From Litoribaculum gwangyangense (GTDB lineage Bacteria > Bacteroidota > Bacteroidia > Flavobacteriales > Flavobacteriaceae), in NCBI RefSeq assembly GCF_039543505.1, contig NZ_BAABJW010000003.1, positions 124,001 through 188,000 on the forward strand: a stretch of DNA of 64,000 nucleotides, given 5' to 3'. Shown here one piece after another: positions 9,407 to 18,788 of the stretch (position 1 is the stretch's first letter; each line of letters opens with the position of its first letter). Made by a program: the position numbers and the translations under genes. The notes beneath the pieces are model-generated. The model was not told where the DNA came from and searched no databases. It saw only the letters and a program-made list of their open reading frames with translations.

Positions 9407-9508
9407 AGGATTAATGGGTCATAAAACAGATGTGCAACTTACAAAAATAAACTAAATATTAACAGTTATTTGACAGAGGCACATCCCTTATTTTGATTTA
9501 AAAATTCG

Positions 9509-9516
9509 TAATTTTG
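9509..9516 (+). promoter_or_regulatory. -7 promoter element of pruA
   Basis: TAATTTTG matches TAnnTTTG and lies 42 bp before the pruA ATG, in the gap between divergent genes. A TTG at 9493-9495 is only 13 bp upstream, so the -33 box is uncertain. Confidence 0.5.
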
Positions 9517-9558
9517 CATCGTATTTTATGAATTTTCAATAACAAAAAACAAAAAATC

Positions 9559-11187
9559 ATGGGAAAAGGCTTTTTTAATGTACCAATTGCTGTAAATGAA
9601 CCTGTAAAATCTTATGCTCCCGGAACGCCTGAAAGAGAAGCCGTTTCAAAAGCATATAAAAGCATGTTTAACAGTAAAATTGATGTGCCTTTATATATAA
9701 ATGGTGAGGATGTAATTACTGGAAACACCCGAACCATGTCACCACCTCACGATCATCAACATGTAGTTGGAACCTATCATTTAGCTGAAAAAAAACATGT
9801 AGAACTTGCTATTTCAACTGCTTTGGAAGCCAGAAAAACATGGAGCCAAATGCCGTGGGAACATCGTGCCGGTATATTTTTAAAAGCTGCGGAATTAATT
9901 GCTGGACCATACAGGGCCAAAATTAATGCAGCTACCATGATTGCACAATCTAAAACCATACATCAAGCGGAGATTGACGCAGCTTGTGAGTTGATTGACT
10001 TCCTACGTTTTAATGTGCAATACATGACCGATATTTACATGGAACAACCCGAAAGCACCAGTGATGCTTGGAATCGGATAGAGTATCGCCCATTGGAAGG
10101 ATTTACCTATGCAGTTACACCATTTAACTTTACCGCTATAGCTGGAAATTTGCCTTCCTGTATGGCTTTGATGGGTAATGTGGTGGTTTGGAAACCAAGT
10201 GACAGTCAAGTGTATTCAGCAAAAGTAATCATGGATGTATTTAAAGAAGCTGGTGTTCCTGCAGGCGTTATAAACGTAGTGTTTGGAGATCCAGTGATGA
10301 TTACCGAAACCGTTTTATCGAGTCCAGATTTTTCTGGTTTACATTTTACAGGCTCAACGTTCATCTTTAAAGAACTTTGGAAGCAAATAGGCAACAATAT
10401 ACACAACTATAAAACCTACCCAAGAATTGTGGGTGAAACTGGGGGAAAAGATTTCATCATCGCTCACAAATCGGCCAACGCTAAACAAGTATCCACGGCT
10501 ATTTCCCGCGGTGCTTTTGAACTTCAAGGTCAAAAATGTAGTGCAGCATCCAGGGCATACATCCCAAAAAGTTTGTGGGGCGATGTAAAAAAATATCTTT
10601 TAGAAGACATCAACTCCTTTAAAATGGGCTCTCCTGAAGATATGGGGAATTTCATTACTGCGGTAATTCATGAAGGGTCTTTTGATAAATTGGCTAAGTA
10701 TATCGACCAAGCCAAAGCAGATAAAGATGCTGAAATTATAGCAGGTGGTGGTTATGATAAAAGCAAAGGCTACTTTATTGAACCAACCGTTATTTTAACA
10801 AGCAATCCAAAATACACCACCATGTGTACCGAGTTGTTTGGGCCTGTTATTACCATTTATGTTTATGAAGATGATGCCTATGCAGAAACCCTAAAACTAG
10901 TTGATGAAACCAGCGAATATGCCTTAACTGGAGCTATTTTAGCTACAGACAGATACGCGATTGTTCAAGCTACTGAAGCCTTACAAAATAGTGCTGGTAA
11001 CTTCTACATTAATGATAAGCCTACTGGGGCTGTTGTGGGTCAACAACCTTTTGGTGGTGCTAGAGCATCTGGAACCAATGATAAAGCTGGTAGTGCTCAA
11101 AACTTATTACGTTGGGTATCGCCAAGAATGATTAAAGAAACCTTTGTAACCCCAACGGATTACCGATATCCTTTTTTGGGTAAATAA
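9559..11187 (+). CDS. pruA: L-glutamate gamma-semialdehyde dehydrogenase (1-pyrroline-5-carboxylate dehydrogenase)
   Basis: This enzyme oxidises glutamate semialdehyde to glutamate with NAD+, the second step of proline breakdown. The 542-residue length is that of the stand-alone PruA group. The aldehyde-dehydrogenase catalytic residues are visible: Glu293 in VGETGGKDF and Cys327 in GQKCSAASRAY. The cofactor-side motifs AVTPFNFTAIAGN and HFTGSTFIFKELW and the C-terminal QPFGGARASGTNDKAG are also typical. No proline dehydrogenase is adjacent, so the two steps are encoded apart. A strong hairpin terminator follows. Confidence 0.96.
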   Translation: MGKGFFNVPIAVNEPVKSYAPGTPEREAVSKAYKSMFNSKIDVPLYINGEDVITGNTRTMSPPHDHQHVVGTYHLAEKKHVELAISTALEARKTWSQMPWEHRAGIFLKAAELIAGPYRAKINAATMIAQSKTIHQAEIDAACELIDFLRFNVQYMTDIYMEQPESTSDAWNRIEYRPLEGFTYAVTPFNFTAIAGNLPSCMALMGNVVVWKPSDSQVYSAKVIMDVFKEAGVPAGVINVVFGDPVMITETVLSSPDFSGLHFTGSTFIFKELWKQIGNNIHNYKTYPRIVGETGGKDFIIAHKSANAKQVSTAISRGAFELQGQKCSAASRAYIPKSLWGDVKKYLLEDINSFKMGSPEDMGNFITAVIHEGSFDKLAKYIDQAKADKDAEIIAGGGYDKSKGYFIEPTVILTSNPKYTTMCTELFGPVITIYVYEDDAYAETLKLVDETSEYALTGAILATDRYAIVQATEALQNSAGNFYINDKPTGAVVGQQPFGGARASGTNDKAGSAQNLLRWVSPRMIKETFVTPTDYRYPFLGK

Positions 11188-11210
11188 AAACCATCTTAAG
11201 ATATAATATA

Positions 11211-11238
11211 AAACCCGTCATTGACGGGTTTTTTTTAT
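11211..11238 (+). terminator. Rho-independent terminator after pruA
   Basis: The stem pairs AACCCGTCA with TTGACGGGTT and is followed by eight T residues, 23 bp after the pruA stop. Confidence 0.85.
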
Positions 11239-11300
11239 CATATTATAATTACATTTATAAATCTTCATACCTTAGTTGCATCCTTAATAATTATTTTTCT

Positions 11301-13724
11301 ATGAAAAAATCTCTTGTCACCAGCTTAATTATTCTTTTTAATGTTTTAACTATCTCAGCACAATGGTCAAATAGGTATCCTAAAGTGGATGGTTTCGGTC
11401 ATCACGTTTATTTAGAAGGATACGAATTACCAGTATTAAACGCTGGTCCAACAGATCCCGCACCGTCTCCCAAAACTAATACTATAGCTTTTTCGGCTAA
11501 AGGATGGCTATGGCTATATAACACAGAAACAAAAGTAGCCAATAGAATAACATCATCTTCCAGCATGGATTCAAAACCAAATTGGTCCCCAGATGGTAAT
11601 CAAATTGTATTTGTAAGAGATAATAGTTCAGATACAAAAATCATGCTTTTTGATGTAAACTCAAATAAAGAAACCACCCTTATTGATACTAAAGCTCTCG
11701 ATTTAGACCCCATATTTTCTAGAGATGGAAATTCTATTTATTATGCTTCAGCAGAAAAAGGTTCTATCGATTTATGGGAAATAGACTTGTCGACTTTAGA
11801 AAAAAAATTGATTACAAAAAATGATGATTTAGAGCGATTACCAATAGCCATGAACTCAAAAGACTACCTTATTTATCTTAAGAAAAAAGGATTTTCATAT
11901 GACTCTATTGAATTATTAAATTTGGTCGAAGGGACTTCTAATCCTTTAGCTGAGGAAAATTTTACATCTCAAGCGGCTTTTACATTATCACCAGACAACC
12001 AGACCTTAGCATATACTTGGCCCAAAGATGATTACTATGAAATACGATTACTAAATGTATTTTATCCAGAAAGCAATCTATTATTAACCAAAAGCAACAA
12101 TTTACCCTTATCCCCAAAGTTTAGTGCGGATGGCCAGTGGGTTTATTTTAACGAGACTAATGACGATGAAAGATCTGAATTGAAAAGAATAAGAATAAAT
12201 GGAGGGCTTACTGAAACCCTGAGTATTTATAAATGGAATTTCGGCATTCCAACAACAAAGATAAAGATTGTAAGCAAAATTGATGGAGAAATAATACCTG
12301 TAAGGATGAGTATTACCGACCTGTATGGACATCCCATTGTTCCAGAAACTGGTATTGTGCATTCTGATGGTCAAAATGGGGTAGTATTCTTCTATTCTCC
12401 AGGAGAAATTGATATAGAGACTACGCTTGGGGAGATAATTATTACAGCTGTCCACGGTTTTTCTACAGAAAAAAAGGTCCAAAAAGTAGTGGTAAATGAA
12501 TCTTCTGGACTAATTGAAATAAACTTGAAAAGAATTTGGAACGCCAGAGCCCATGGATGGTATTCAGGAGATAATCATTTTCATATTAATTATGGTGGTA
12601 CAAATCAATTGGAACCGAATGACATCGTTCTTGATTTGAAAGCTGAAGATTTAGATGTAGCATTCCCACTTTTAGCCAATTTGGGAAACAGATTTCTTCA
12701 GCAAGATTTATGGGATTGGAAACGGGAGGAATTACCAATTATCCAATTTGGACAAGAAATCCGCTCTCATTTCCTTGGACACCTGGGATTGATTGGCACC
12801 AAAGATCTTTTTTGGCCTTGGGTTTGGGGACCCAGGTATGACATTTATGGAAATGATGACAGACTCAATGCAGAGCCTTTAAATTTTGCAAGAAACCAAG
12901 GTGCTTTGGGTGGTTATGTGCATCCAGTTAGTGTTCGCAATCCTTTTAGTGAAAATGGCGCTAAACGCATTCCAATAGCATTAATTGCTGATAGCGTTTT
13001 AGAAGAATCTGACATCATTGAATTAGGTTGTTTATGGTCCGATGAAATTGGAACTGCAGAAGTTTGGCATAAAATTTTAAATATTGGTATTCCATTAAAT
13101 ATATCCGCGGGAAGCGACGTCATGAACAATTTATATAGAACTATGGCTATTGGGGCCATTAGGGTATACACGAAACCTAAAGGTGATCTAACTGTTGAGA
13201 GTTATTTAGAGGCGTTAAAAAATGGAAAGAGTTTTGTTTCTAATGGGCCACAAATAGAATTTAAGGTTAATGACAAGGAAGTCGGCGATATTATTAAGAC
13301 TAAAAACAAAAAAGTTAAATGGACGCTAGATGTTCACTCACCTTTACCCTATGATAAGGTGGAGATTTTTGTGAATGGTGAAATAATTAACACCCAAAAA
13401 GGGAACACCAAATCTGGAAGCAAAACTTTTAATGGTTCTTTTGAAGTTCCTTCTGGAGGCTGGGTAACAGCCCGAGTCTCTGGTGGTAATATAGAATGGC
13501 CCTTAATGGATAGTTATCCATTTGCTGAAAGTAGCCCTATTTGGTTTAATAATTTAGGAAGTACAACTTCAGTTACAGCAAAAAATGCGGCTCAAGATTT
13601 ATTAAAATTGCTTTCTGTTTCAAACGAACGCTTAATTCAAGGCTATGGAGATATACCTATCCCTATACTTACAGAGCATTTCGAAAAAGCAAGACAAAAG
13701 CTATTAAAGATTATTGAAGAATAG
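11301..13724 (+). CDS. Exported TolB-like propeller plus CehA/McbA-type PHP metallohydrolase
   Basis: A signal peptide (about residues 1-20, ISAQ) is followed by a WD40-like/TolB beta-propeller with repeated PSPKTNTIAFSAKGWLWLY, SPDGNQIVFVRDNSS and SRDGNSIYYASAEKG units (about 45-300). After a beta-sandwich linker comes a PHP-type metal-binding domain beginning at D424-N-H-F-H428 and continuing through GGYVHPVSVRNPF and SAGSDVMNNLYR, the CehA/McbA pattern. The 807-residue protein probably acts in the periplasm or outside the cell as a metal-dependent hydrolase. The substrate is unknown; characterised relatives include carbaryl hydrolases, but that does not predict this one. It is monocistronic. 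Confidence 0.82.
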   Translation: MKKSLVTSLIILFNVLTISAQWSNRYPKVDGFGHHVYLEGYELPVLNAGPTDPAPSPKTNTIAFSAKGWLWLYNTETKVANRITSSSSMDSKPNWSPDGNQIVFVRDNSSDTKIMLFDVNSNKETTLIDTKALDLDPIFSRDGNSIYYASAEKGSIDLWEIDLSTLEKKLITKNDDLERLPIAMNSKDYLIYLKKKGFSYDSIELLNLVEGTSNPLAEENFTSQAAFTLSPDNQTLAYTWPKDDYYEIRLLNVFYPESNLLLTKSNNLPLSPKFSADGQWVYFNETNDDERSELKRIRINGGLTETLSIYKWNFGIPTTKIKIVSKIDGEIIPVRMSITDLYGHPIVPETGIVHSDGQNGVVFFYSPGEIDIETTLGEIIITAVHGFSTEKKVQKVVVNESSGLIEINLKRIWNARAHGWYSGDNHFHINYGGTNQLEPNDIVLDLKAEDLDVAFPLLANLGNRFLQQDLWDWKREELPIIQFGQEIRSHFLGHLGLIGTKDLFWPWVWGPRYDIYGNDDRLNAEPLNFARNQGALGGYVHPVSVRNPFSENGAKRIPIALIADSVLEESDIIELGCLWSDEIGTAEVWHKILNIGIPLNISAGSDVMNNLYRTMAIGAIRVYTKPKGDLTVESYLEALKNGKSFVSNGPQIEFKVNDKEVGDIIKTKNKKVKWTLDVHSPLPYDKVEIFVNGEIINTQKGNTKSGSKTFNGSFEVPSGGWVTARVSGGNIEWPLMDSYPFAESSPIWFNNLGSTTSVTAKNAAQDLLKLLSVSNERLIQGYGDIPIPILTEHFEKARQKLLKIIEE

Positions 13725-13949
13725 GCACCTATAAAAATCGAAGCATCCCTTACAATTCTATTTTTTCAAGTTATTTATTAGTTTGTTTAATTCTGGCTGG
13801 ATGACTGTTAAATAAATATTTACGAAAAATTCATTCAAATTATTACTGACCAAGGCTGATTAGTTCATTATGAAGTTATCTTTAAATAAAAAAATATGTT
13901 AACTTTAATTGCAAAAAAAATACGGCATATTATTTGTTGCGTTAAAACT

Positions 13950-14909
13950 ATGAGAAAAAACTTTATTCTTTTAATTGCCCTTTGCCCAATTATTAGTCTT
14001 GGGCAAGCAAACAAAATATTCAGACAAGCATCTCGAGAAACAGATTTATCAAAAAAAATAGAGCTATACACTCAGGTTATATCATTAGAGCCTAGTAATT
14101 TAGATGCTTACTTTTACAGGGCTATAGCTAAAAATGATTTAGGTGATTTTAGCGGAGCTATTGTTGATTATTCTAAAATTATTGTAGAGGAACCTGATGC
14201 TGACACATACTACAATAGGGGGAATTCAAGATATAGCTTAAAAGATTTTCTAGGTGCCAAGGACGATTACGCCAAAGCTTACATGCTTGATAAAAACTTT
14301 TTGGACGCCCTTTACAGCCTAGCATGCGTAAAGTTTGATTTGGGCGAATATGAAGAGGCCATTGAAGATTTAAGCAGCCTTTTAAAAATTTCGCCTGAGC
14401 TGTCACACGTATATACCTTAAGAGGTGCAGCCTACAAAGCGTTGGAGAAATATCAAAACGCTCTGAAAGATTATACTGCGGCTATATTTATAAACCCAAG
14501 TGTAGATACCTACTATAACAGGGGGGTATTTTTAATGGATGTCAAATATTACGAAGAAGCCAATAATGATTTTAAAAAGGTCTTGAGAGCAGACCGAAAT
14601 AATGCCTATGGTTATTTTTATAGTGGTGCCTCAAATTTATTTTTAGGAAAATTTTTGAATGCTATTGAAGACTTCTCTAAAGCCTTGGAGTTTGATTCGG
14701 TAGATTTTGATGCTTATCTGGGCTTAGCTATGGCGTATAATAGAATTAATGATATTGAAAAGGCTAAGGCAAATTTTGATAAAGCCAATGCCATTATTTC
14801 TCCAAATGAAGCCATAAATACTATCGAAAAATATGGGAATACTTATTGGTATCAAAACCAATATTATTATTTCAATAATCAAATAAATGAGTTGGCAGGA
14901 TTAAGATAA
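13950..14909 (+). CDS. Exported tetratricopeptide repeat protein
   Basis: I choose the ATG at 13950 because it gives a clean signal peptide (MRKNFILLIALCPIISLGQA); the in-frame ATG 54 bp upstream would put a charged stretch ahead of it. The mature part is a chain of about eight TPR motifs with repeated YYNRG, DALYSLACVKFDLGEYEEAIEDL and GYFYSGASNLFLGKFLNAIEDF patterns. TPR proteins act as binding scaffolds, here in the periplasm. The last residue of the stop touches the end of convergent rsmG with no gap. No partner can be inferred from context. Confidence 0.88.
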   Translation: MRKNFILLIALCPIISLGQANKIFRQASRETDLSKKIELYTQVISLEPSNLDAYFYRAIAKNDLGDFSGAIVDYSKIIVEEPDADTYYNRGNSRYSLKDFLGAKDDYAKAYMLDKNFLDALYSLACVKFDLGEYEEAIEDLSSLLKISPELSHVYTLRGAAYKALEKYQNALKDYTAAIFINPSVDTYYNRGVFLMDVKYYEEANNDFKKVLRADRNNAYGYFYSGASNLFLGKFLNAIEDFSKALEFDSVDFDAYLGLAMAYNRINDIEKAKANFDKANAIISPNEAINTIEKYGNTYWYQNQYYYFNNQINELAGLR

Positions 14910-15539
14910 TTATCCTTTGAATTTTAGCGGTAAATAAACCAATTTCTTAGTTTCGTAAAAATCTTCTTCAAAATAATCTATTAGATTATAAATGATTGTG
15001 GTTTTGTAATCTTTAAGCTCTTCTGTTAAATCACCGCCTTTTAAATATAAAATACCGTTTTTAAGTTCGTGCTTTTGTTGTTTTGCAATTTTACCTTTTA
15101 CCCAATGTACAAATGTTGGCATGGCAGCTACTGCCCTACTCACAATGAAATCAAAATTACCATCAATATCTTCAACCCTGCTATGTGTTGTTTTAACATT
15201 GGTTAAACCTAAGCCTTCAACAACCTCATCAACCACTTTCAGCTTTTTTGCAATACTATCCACTAGATGAAATGAACATTCTGGAAACATGATAGCTAAA
15301 GGGATACCGGGAAATCCTCCACCTGTACCGACGTCTAGTATGTTACTACCGTTTTTAAACTGAATTATTTTTGCTATTCCCAAAGAATGTAAAACGTGTC
15401 TTAAATAAAGCTCATCAATATCTTTCCGCGATACCACATTAATCTTTAAATTCCAATCTTGATAAAGAGATTCAAGTTGTTTAAATTGGTTGATTTGAAC
15501 TTCAGTTAGGTCAGGAAAATACTTTAGAATAAGGTCCAT
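14910..15539 (-). CDS. rsmG: 16S rRNA (guanine527-N7)-methyltransferase RsmG
   Basis: RsmG (GidB) methylates N7 of G527 in 16S rRNA using SAM. The SAM-binding motif LDVGTGGGFPGIPLA (about residues 65-79) and the following FHLVDSIAKKLKVV are characteristic, as is FDFIVSRAVAAM. The length of 209 residues is normal. A well-formed promoter lies upstream on the same strand (see 15557-15590). The gene is convergent with the TPR gene and the two stop codons are directly adjacent. Confidence 0.97.
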   Translation of the reverse strand: MDLILKYFPDLTEVQINQFKQLESLYQDWNLKINVVSRKDIDELYLRHVLHSLGIAKIIQFKNGSNILDVGTGGGFPGIPLAIMFPECSFHLVDSIAKKLKVVDEVVEGLGLTNVKTTHSRVEDIDGNFDFIVSRAVAAMPTFVHWVKGKIAKQQKHELKNGILYLKGGDLTEELKDYKTTIIYNLIDYFEEDFYETKKLVYLPLKFKG

Positions 15540-15556
15540 TCTTGTTAAATTTTCAA

Positions 15557-15590
15557 CAAAAATATACTTTTTAAATACATTTTTTTACAA
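15557..15590 (-). promoter_or_regulatory. Promoter of rsmG (-7 and -33 elements)
   Basis: On the minus strand a TTG (15590-15588) is followed after 23 bp by TATTTTTG (15564-15557), matching the Bacteroidota pattern TTG-N17-23-TAnnTTTG, 17 bp before the rsmG start. Confidence 0.65.
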
Positions 15591-15621
15591 AAAAACGTTA
15601 TAAGTATAGCTCGTTTATACC

Positions 15622-15629
15622 TATATTTG
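15622..15629 (+). promoter_or_regulatory. -7 promoter element of the desaturase gene
   Basis: TATATTTG, an exact TAnnTTTG match, sits 52 bp before the chosen ATG at 15682. It favours that ATG over the one at 15655, although both would be inside the transcript. Confidence 0.6.
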
Positions 15630-15681
15630 TTGCGTGTAGGTTATTCGAATTTCTTTGAATATCTATGTAAAAATTAATAGT

Positions 15682-16782
15682 ATGACTAAACAGACATTAT
15701 CTTTCTCCAGAACTGACTCCGCAAAATTCTTTAGAACCCTTAACAAACGTGTTAACGATTATTTTAAAGACAATAAAGTAAAACGAACTGGAAACTGGAA
15801 AATTTGGGTTAAAACTATTGTAATGTTCACATTATTTTTAACACCTTATTTTCTAATATTAACTCTTAATATTCCAGGCTGGGCGCAATTATTACTTACC
15901 ATAATTATGGGAATAGGTATGGCGGGAGTCGGTATGAATGTCATGCATGATGGAAACCATGGTTCATTTTCTAACAAAGAATGGATTAATAGGTTAATGG
16001 GAAGCAGTATTTACATTCTTGCTGGAAATGCATACAATTGGAAAGTACAACACAACGTGCTTCATCACACTTACACCAATATTCATGGCCATGACGAAGA
16101 TTTAGATGCTGGTCGTATTTTAAGATTTACAGAACATTCTGAATGGAAATGGCATCACAGATTTCAACACTACTATTCTGTATTATTATATGGATTGCTA
16201 ACAATAAATTGGGCCATTACTACCGATTGGCAGCAAATGAGACGTTATATGAAACGTAAATTATCATATGGCAAATTTCCAAATCCTGTATGGAATTGGA
16301 GCAAACTAGTAATCTCTAAAATTATTTATGTTGGCATTTGGATTGTAATACCTATGATATTTTTAGAAATTGCTTGGTGGAAAATTTTATTAGGTTTTTT
16401 TGTAATGCATTATACAGCTGGTTTAATTTTAAGTGTGGTTTTTCAATTAGCTCATGTTATGGAAGATGCCGAAATGCCATTACCGGAACAGGATGGCACT
16501 ATGAAAAATACTTGGGCTATCCATCAACTAAAAACGACTATTAATTTTAGTACAAATAACAGAATTGTTAACTGGTTTACTGGCGGATTAAATCATCAAG
16601 TAGAGCATCATATATTCCCGCATATCAGTCATGTTCACTACACTAAAATATCCAAAATAGTTAAAGAAACAGCCAAAGAATTTAACTTACCATACAACGA
16701 ATATAAAACAACCCGTAAGGCCATTATTGCTCATTTTAAATACTTAAGAGAAATGGGAATGAAACCTGCTTTACAAGTCTAA
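15682..16782 (+). CDS. Membrane fatty acyl desaturase
   Basis: This is a di-iron membrane desaturase that introduces a double bond in acyl chains. The three histidine boxes are present: HDGNHG, HNVLHHTYTN and HQVEHHIFPH. Four hydrophobic segments flank them. The Q/H-V-E-H-H third box and the length (366 residues from this start) fit the linoleoyl-CoA/delta-6-like desaturase group common in Bacteroidota, but the exact regiospecificity cannot be read. The start at 15682 (MTKQTLSFSRTDSAKFF) fits relatives better than the ATG 27 bp upstream. The gene is followed after 23 bp by an aminotransferase. Confidence 0.9.
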   Translation: MTKQTLSFSRTDSAKFFRTLNKRVNDYFKDNKVKRTGNWKIWVKTIVMFTLFLTPYFLILTLNIPGWAQLLLTIIMGIGMAGVGMNVMHDGNHGSFSNKEWINRLMGSSIYILAGNAYNWKVQHNVLHHTYTNIHGHDEDLDAGRILRFTEHSEWKWHHRFQHYYSVLLYGLLTINWAITTDWQQMRRYMKRKLSYGKFPNPVWNWSKLVISKIIYVGIWIVIPMIFLEIAWWKILLGFFVMHYTAGLILSVVFQLAHVMEDAEMPLPEQDGTMKNTWAIHQLKTTINFSTNNRIVNWFTGGLNHQVEHHIFPHISHVHYTKISKIVKETAKEFNLPYNEYKTTRKAIIAHFKYLREMGMKPALQV

Positions 16783-16805
16783 CAACAATTATTTATTATA
16801 ATTTA

Positions 16806-17990
16806 ATGCAATTACTATCAGACAGAATTTTAAACATGGCTACGTCTGCTACGTTGGCTATGGCTGCAAAAGCACGTGAGCTTAGAAGCGAAGGAAAAGA
16901 TATTATCGGTTTAAGTTTGGGTGAACCAGATTTTAATACACCTGATTTTATTAAAGATGCTGCTATTCAAGCCATTCATGAAAACTACAATTCCTATTCA
17001 CCTGTTGATGGTTATGGAGAATTGAAAGAAGCCATTATTACTAAATTCAAACGCGATAACAACTTAACTTACACACCTAATCAAATTGTTGTTTCTACAG
17101 GCGCTAAACAATCCTTGGCTAATATCGCTGCAGTATTAACTAATAAAGGCGATGAAGTTATTTTACCATGCCCATACTGGGTAAGTTATGCCGATTTAAT
17201 AAAACTTAACGATGGTATTCCTGTTGAAGTTAAAACTTCTATAGATACAGATTTTAAAATGACACCTTCACAATTAGAGGCGGCTATTACACCTCATACT
17301 AAAATGCTTTGGTTCAGCTCTCCTTGTAATCCAAGTGGCTCGGTATACAGCAAAAAAGAATTAAGAGCTTTAGCCGATGTGCTAGTAAAGTATCCAAATA
17401 TTTATGTGGTATCAGATGAGATTTACGAACACATAAACTATGGAGATGGTCATTCAAGTATGGCTGAATTTGAAGACATGTACGATAGGACCATCACGGT
17501 GAACGGAGTTTCTAAAGCCTTTGCAATGACGGGATGGCGTATTGGATACATTGGAGCACCTGAAAAAATAGCTCGTGCCTGTAATAAAATGCAAGGACAA
17601 ATTACGAGCGGAGCAAACTGTATAGCACAACGAGCCGTTATTACGGCATTGAATGAACCAGCTTCACGAGTGCAATATATGATTGATGAATTTAAAGTGC
17701 GTCGTGATTTAATACTAGATTTACTGAGCAACATACCTGGCTTTAAAACCAATATACCAGAAGGGGCATTTTATGTGTTTCCTAATATCTCTTATTACTT
17801 TGGAAAAACATTACGCGGTAAAACCATCAAAAACGCATCTGATTTCTCCATGTATTTATTAGAAGAAGCATTAGTAGCCACAGTAGATGGAGATGCTTTT
17901 GGAAATGCAGATTGTATACGTATTTCCTACGCCGCTTCGCAAGAACAAATTGTTGAAGCTATTAGACGTATTAAAGAAGCTTTAAGTTAG
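16806..17990 (+). CDS. Class I pyridoxal-phosphate aminotransferase (aspartate-type)
   Basis: This is a fold-type I PLP aminotransferase of the aspartate aminotransferase group (Ib). The Schiff-base lysine lies in VNGVSKAFAMTGWRIGYIG. The motifs SLGEPDFNTPDF near the N-terminus, STGAKQSLANI, NPSGSVYSKKEL and SDEIYEHINYGDG are all typical. The length of 394 residues is normal. The most likely role is aspartate/2-oxoglutarate transamination, but substrate range in this group varies. A terminator follows directly. Confidence 0.92.
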   Translation: MQLLSDRILNMATSATLAMAAKARELRSEGKDIIGLSLGEPDFNTPDFIKDAAIQAIHENYNSYSPVDGYGELKEAIITKFKRDNNLTYTPNQIVVSTGAKQSLANIAAVLTNKGDEVILPCPYWVSYADLIKLNDGIPVEVKTSIDTDFKMTPSQLEAAITPHTKMLWFSSPCNPSGSVYSKKELRALADVLVKYPNIYVVSDEIYEHINYGDGHSSMAEFEDMYDRTITVNGVSKAFAMTGWRIGYIGAPEKIARACNKMQGQITSGANCIAQRAVITALNEPASRVQYMIDEFKVRRDLILDLLSNIPGFKTNIPEGAFYVFPNISYYFGKTLRGKTIKNASDFSMYLLEEALVATVDGDAFGNADCIRISYAASQEQIVEAIRRIKEALS

Positions 17991-18012
17991 AAAGTAAAAA
18001 TAAATCCAATAA

Positions 18013-18039
18013 AAAAGCCACTTAAAGTGGCTTTTTTTA
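18013..18039 (+). terminator. Rho-independent terminator after the aminotransferase gene
   Basis: AAAGCCACTT pairs with AAGTGGCTTT across a minimal loop and runs into a T tract, 22 bp after the stop. Confidence 0.85.
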
Positions 18040-18063
18040 TTAGGTTATTAGTATCAATAAGAT

Positions 18064-18304
18064 TCATATACCTATTTCGCAAATCGCAAATAATAAAAAT
18101 TGTTTGCTTCCTATAATTCTATTTTCCTCTGAAATAATATTCCTTATTGCAAGTAACTGCTCAAGAAGTAGCTTTTGGAAATTGTTTCAATTCAAAATTC
18201 GAATAGCTCCCTGATAATGGTTTTTTATCTTTCCTCCTAGACAGAAGGCTTCTATTGTTCTTTAGAGAATTATTGGCAGCAACCATCGAACCTTCACCTC
18301 CCAT
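18064..18304 (-). pseudogene. Frameshifted small gene of a Bacteroidota small-protein type
   Basis: On the minus strand an ATG at 18304 opens a 47-residue frame (MGGEGSMVAANNSLKNNRSL, then SRR, ending FPKATS) that stops at 18161. In the next frame the sequence continues with EQLLAIRNIISEENRIIGSK and stays open to 18064. Joined by removing one T near 18163, the two halves read as one protein of about 78 residues with the layout of small flavobacterial proteins I know (a SLKNNRxLL start, a PKAT-xEQL-xxIR middle). I see the split directly; the family resemblance is from memory. It could be a true pseudogene or a sequencing error. Confidence 0.5.
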
Positions 18305-18383
18305 GATTTCTGTTTTTAAAAATATGCTTATCTGTATATCTTTTTTAGGAAATGTTACAGAGAATACTTTGTAATTTAAGAGA

Positions 18384-18638
18384 TTAATTAAATATTAAAA
18401 TCATTAAGGTAAGAAATACAGATAATTTTAAAGCCACGCCTACAGAACAACAATTAGTAAAATTTCTGTTTTTAATACGCTGTTTTATATTGAAAATTGA
18501 GTTTGTATTCTTTCCATTGTAATTATCTTTTACAATGCTTTTATAGCTTGAATTTAAAAAACCAGAATATGTCATTATTGGTTCTTCTACCTGTTTAGGT
18601 AATGGTTCTAAATCCTGTGTTGTTAATACTAAGTCCAT
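18384..18638 (-). CDS. Hypothetical small protein with a hydrophobic C-terminus
   Basis: This is an 84-residue frame starting MDLVLTTQDLEPLPKQVEEP, with a basic middle (IKQRIKNRN) and a hydrophobic end (VALKLSVFLTLMILIFN) that could be a tail anchor. An A-rich stretch precedes the ATG, as is usual for this phylum. It is upstream of the broken gene at 18064-18304 on the same strand and not close to trkH. I do not recognise it. It may be a degraded gene in the same decaying region. Confidence 0.35.
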   Translation of the reverse strand: MDLVLTTQDLEPLPKQVEEPIMTYSGFLNSSYKSIVKDNYNGKNTNSIFNIKQRIKNRNFTNCCSVGVALKLSVFLTLMILIFN

Positions 18639-18788
18639 GATTGATGGTTTTTAATTGGTTACATACTTAAGACGCCTGTACAATAAAATTGTTACATCAA
18701 TCAATTTATAAAGCACTAAAAATCAACTAAAAACCTTTGTGGCTCTTTGATTTTATTGACCAAATCAAACTAATAAAAAATTGAAAAA

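Noticed and set aside
12108..12482. A minus-strand frame of 124 codons antisense to the propeller/PHP gene
   Set aside because: It is a shadow of the real gene; there is no start context and no recognisable domain.
13896..13949. An earlier in-frame ATG for the TPR gene
   Set aside because: It would put a basic, non-hydrophobic stretch before the signal peptide that starts at 13950.
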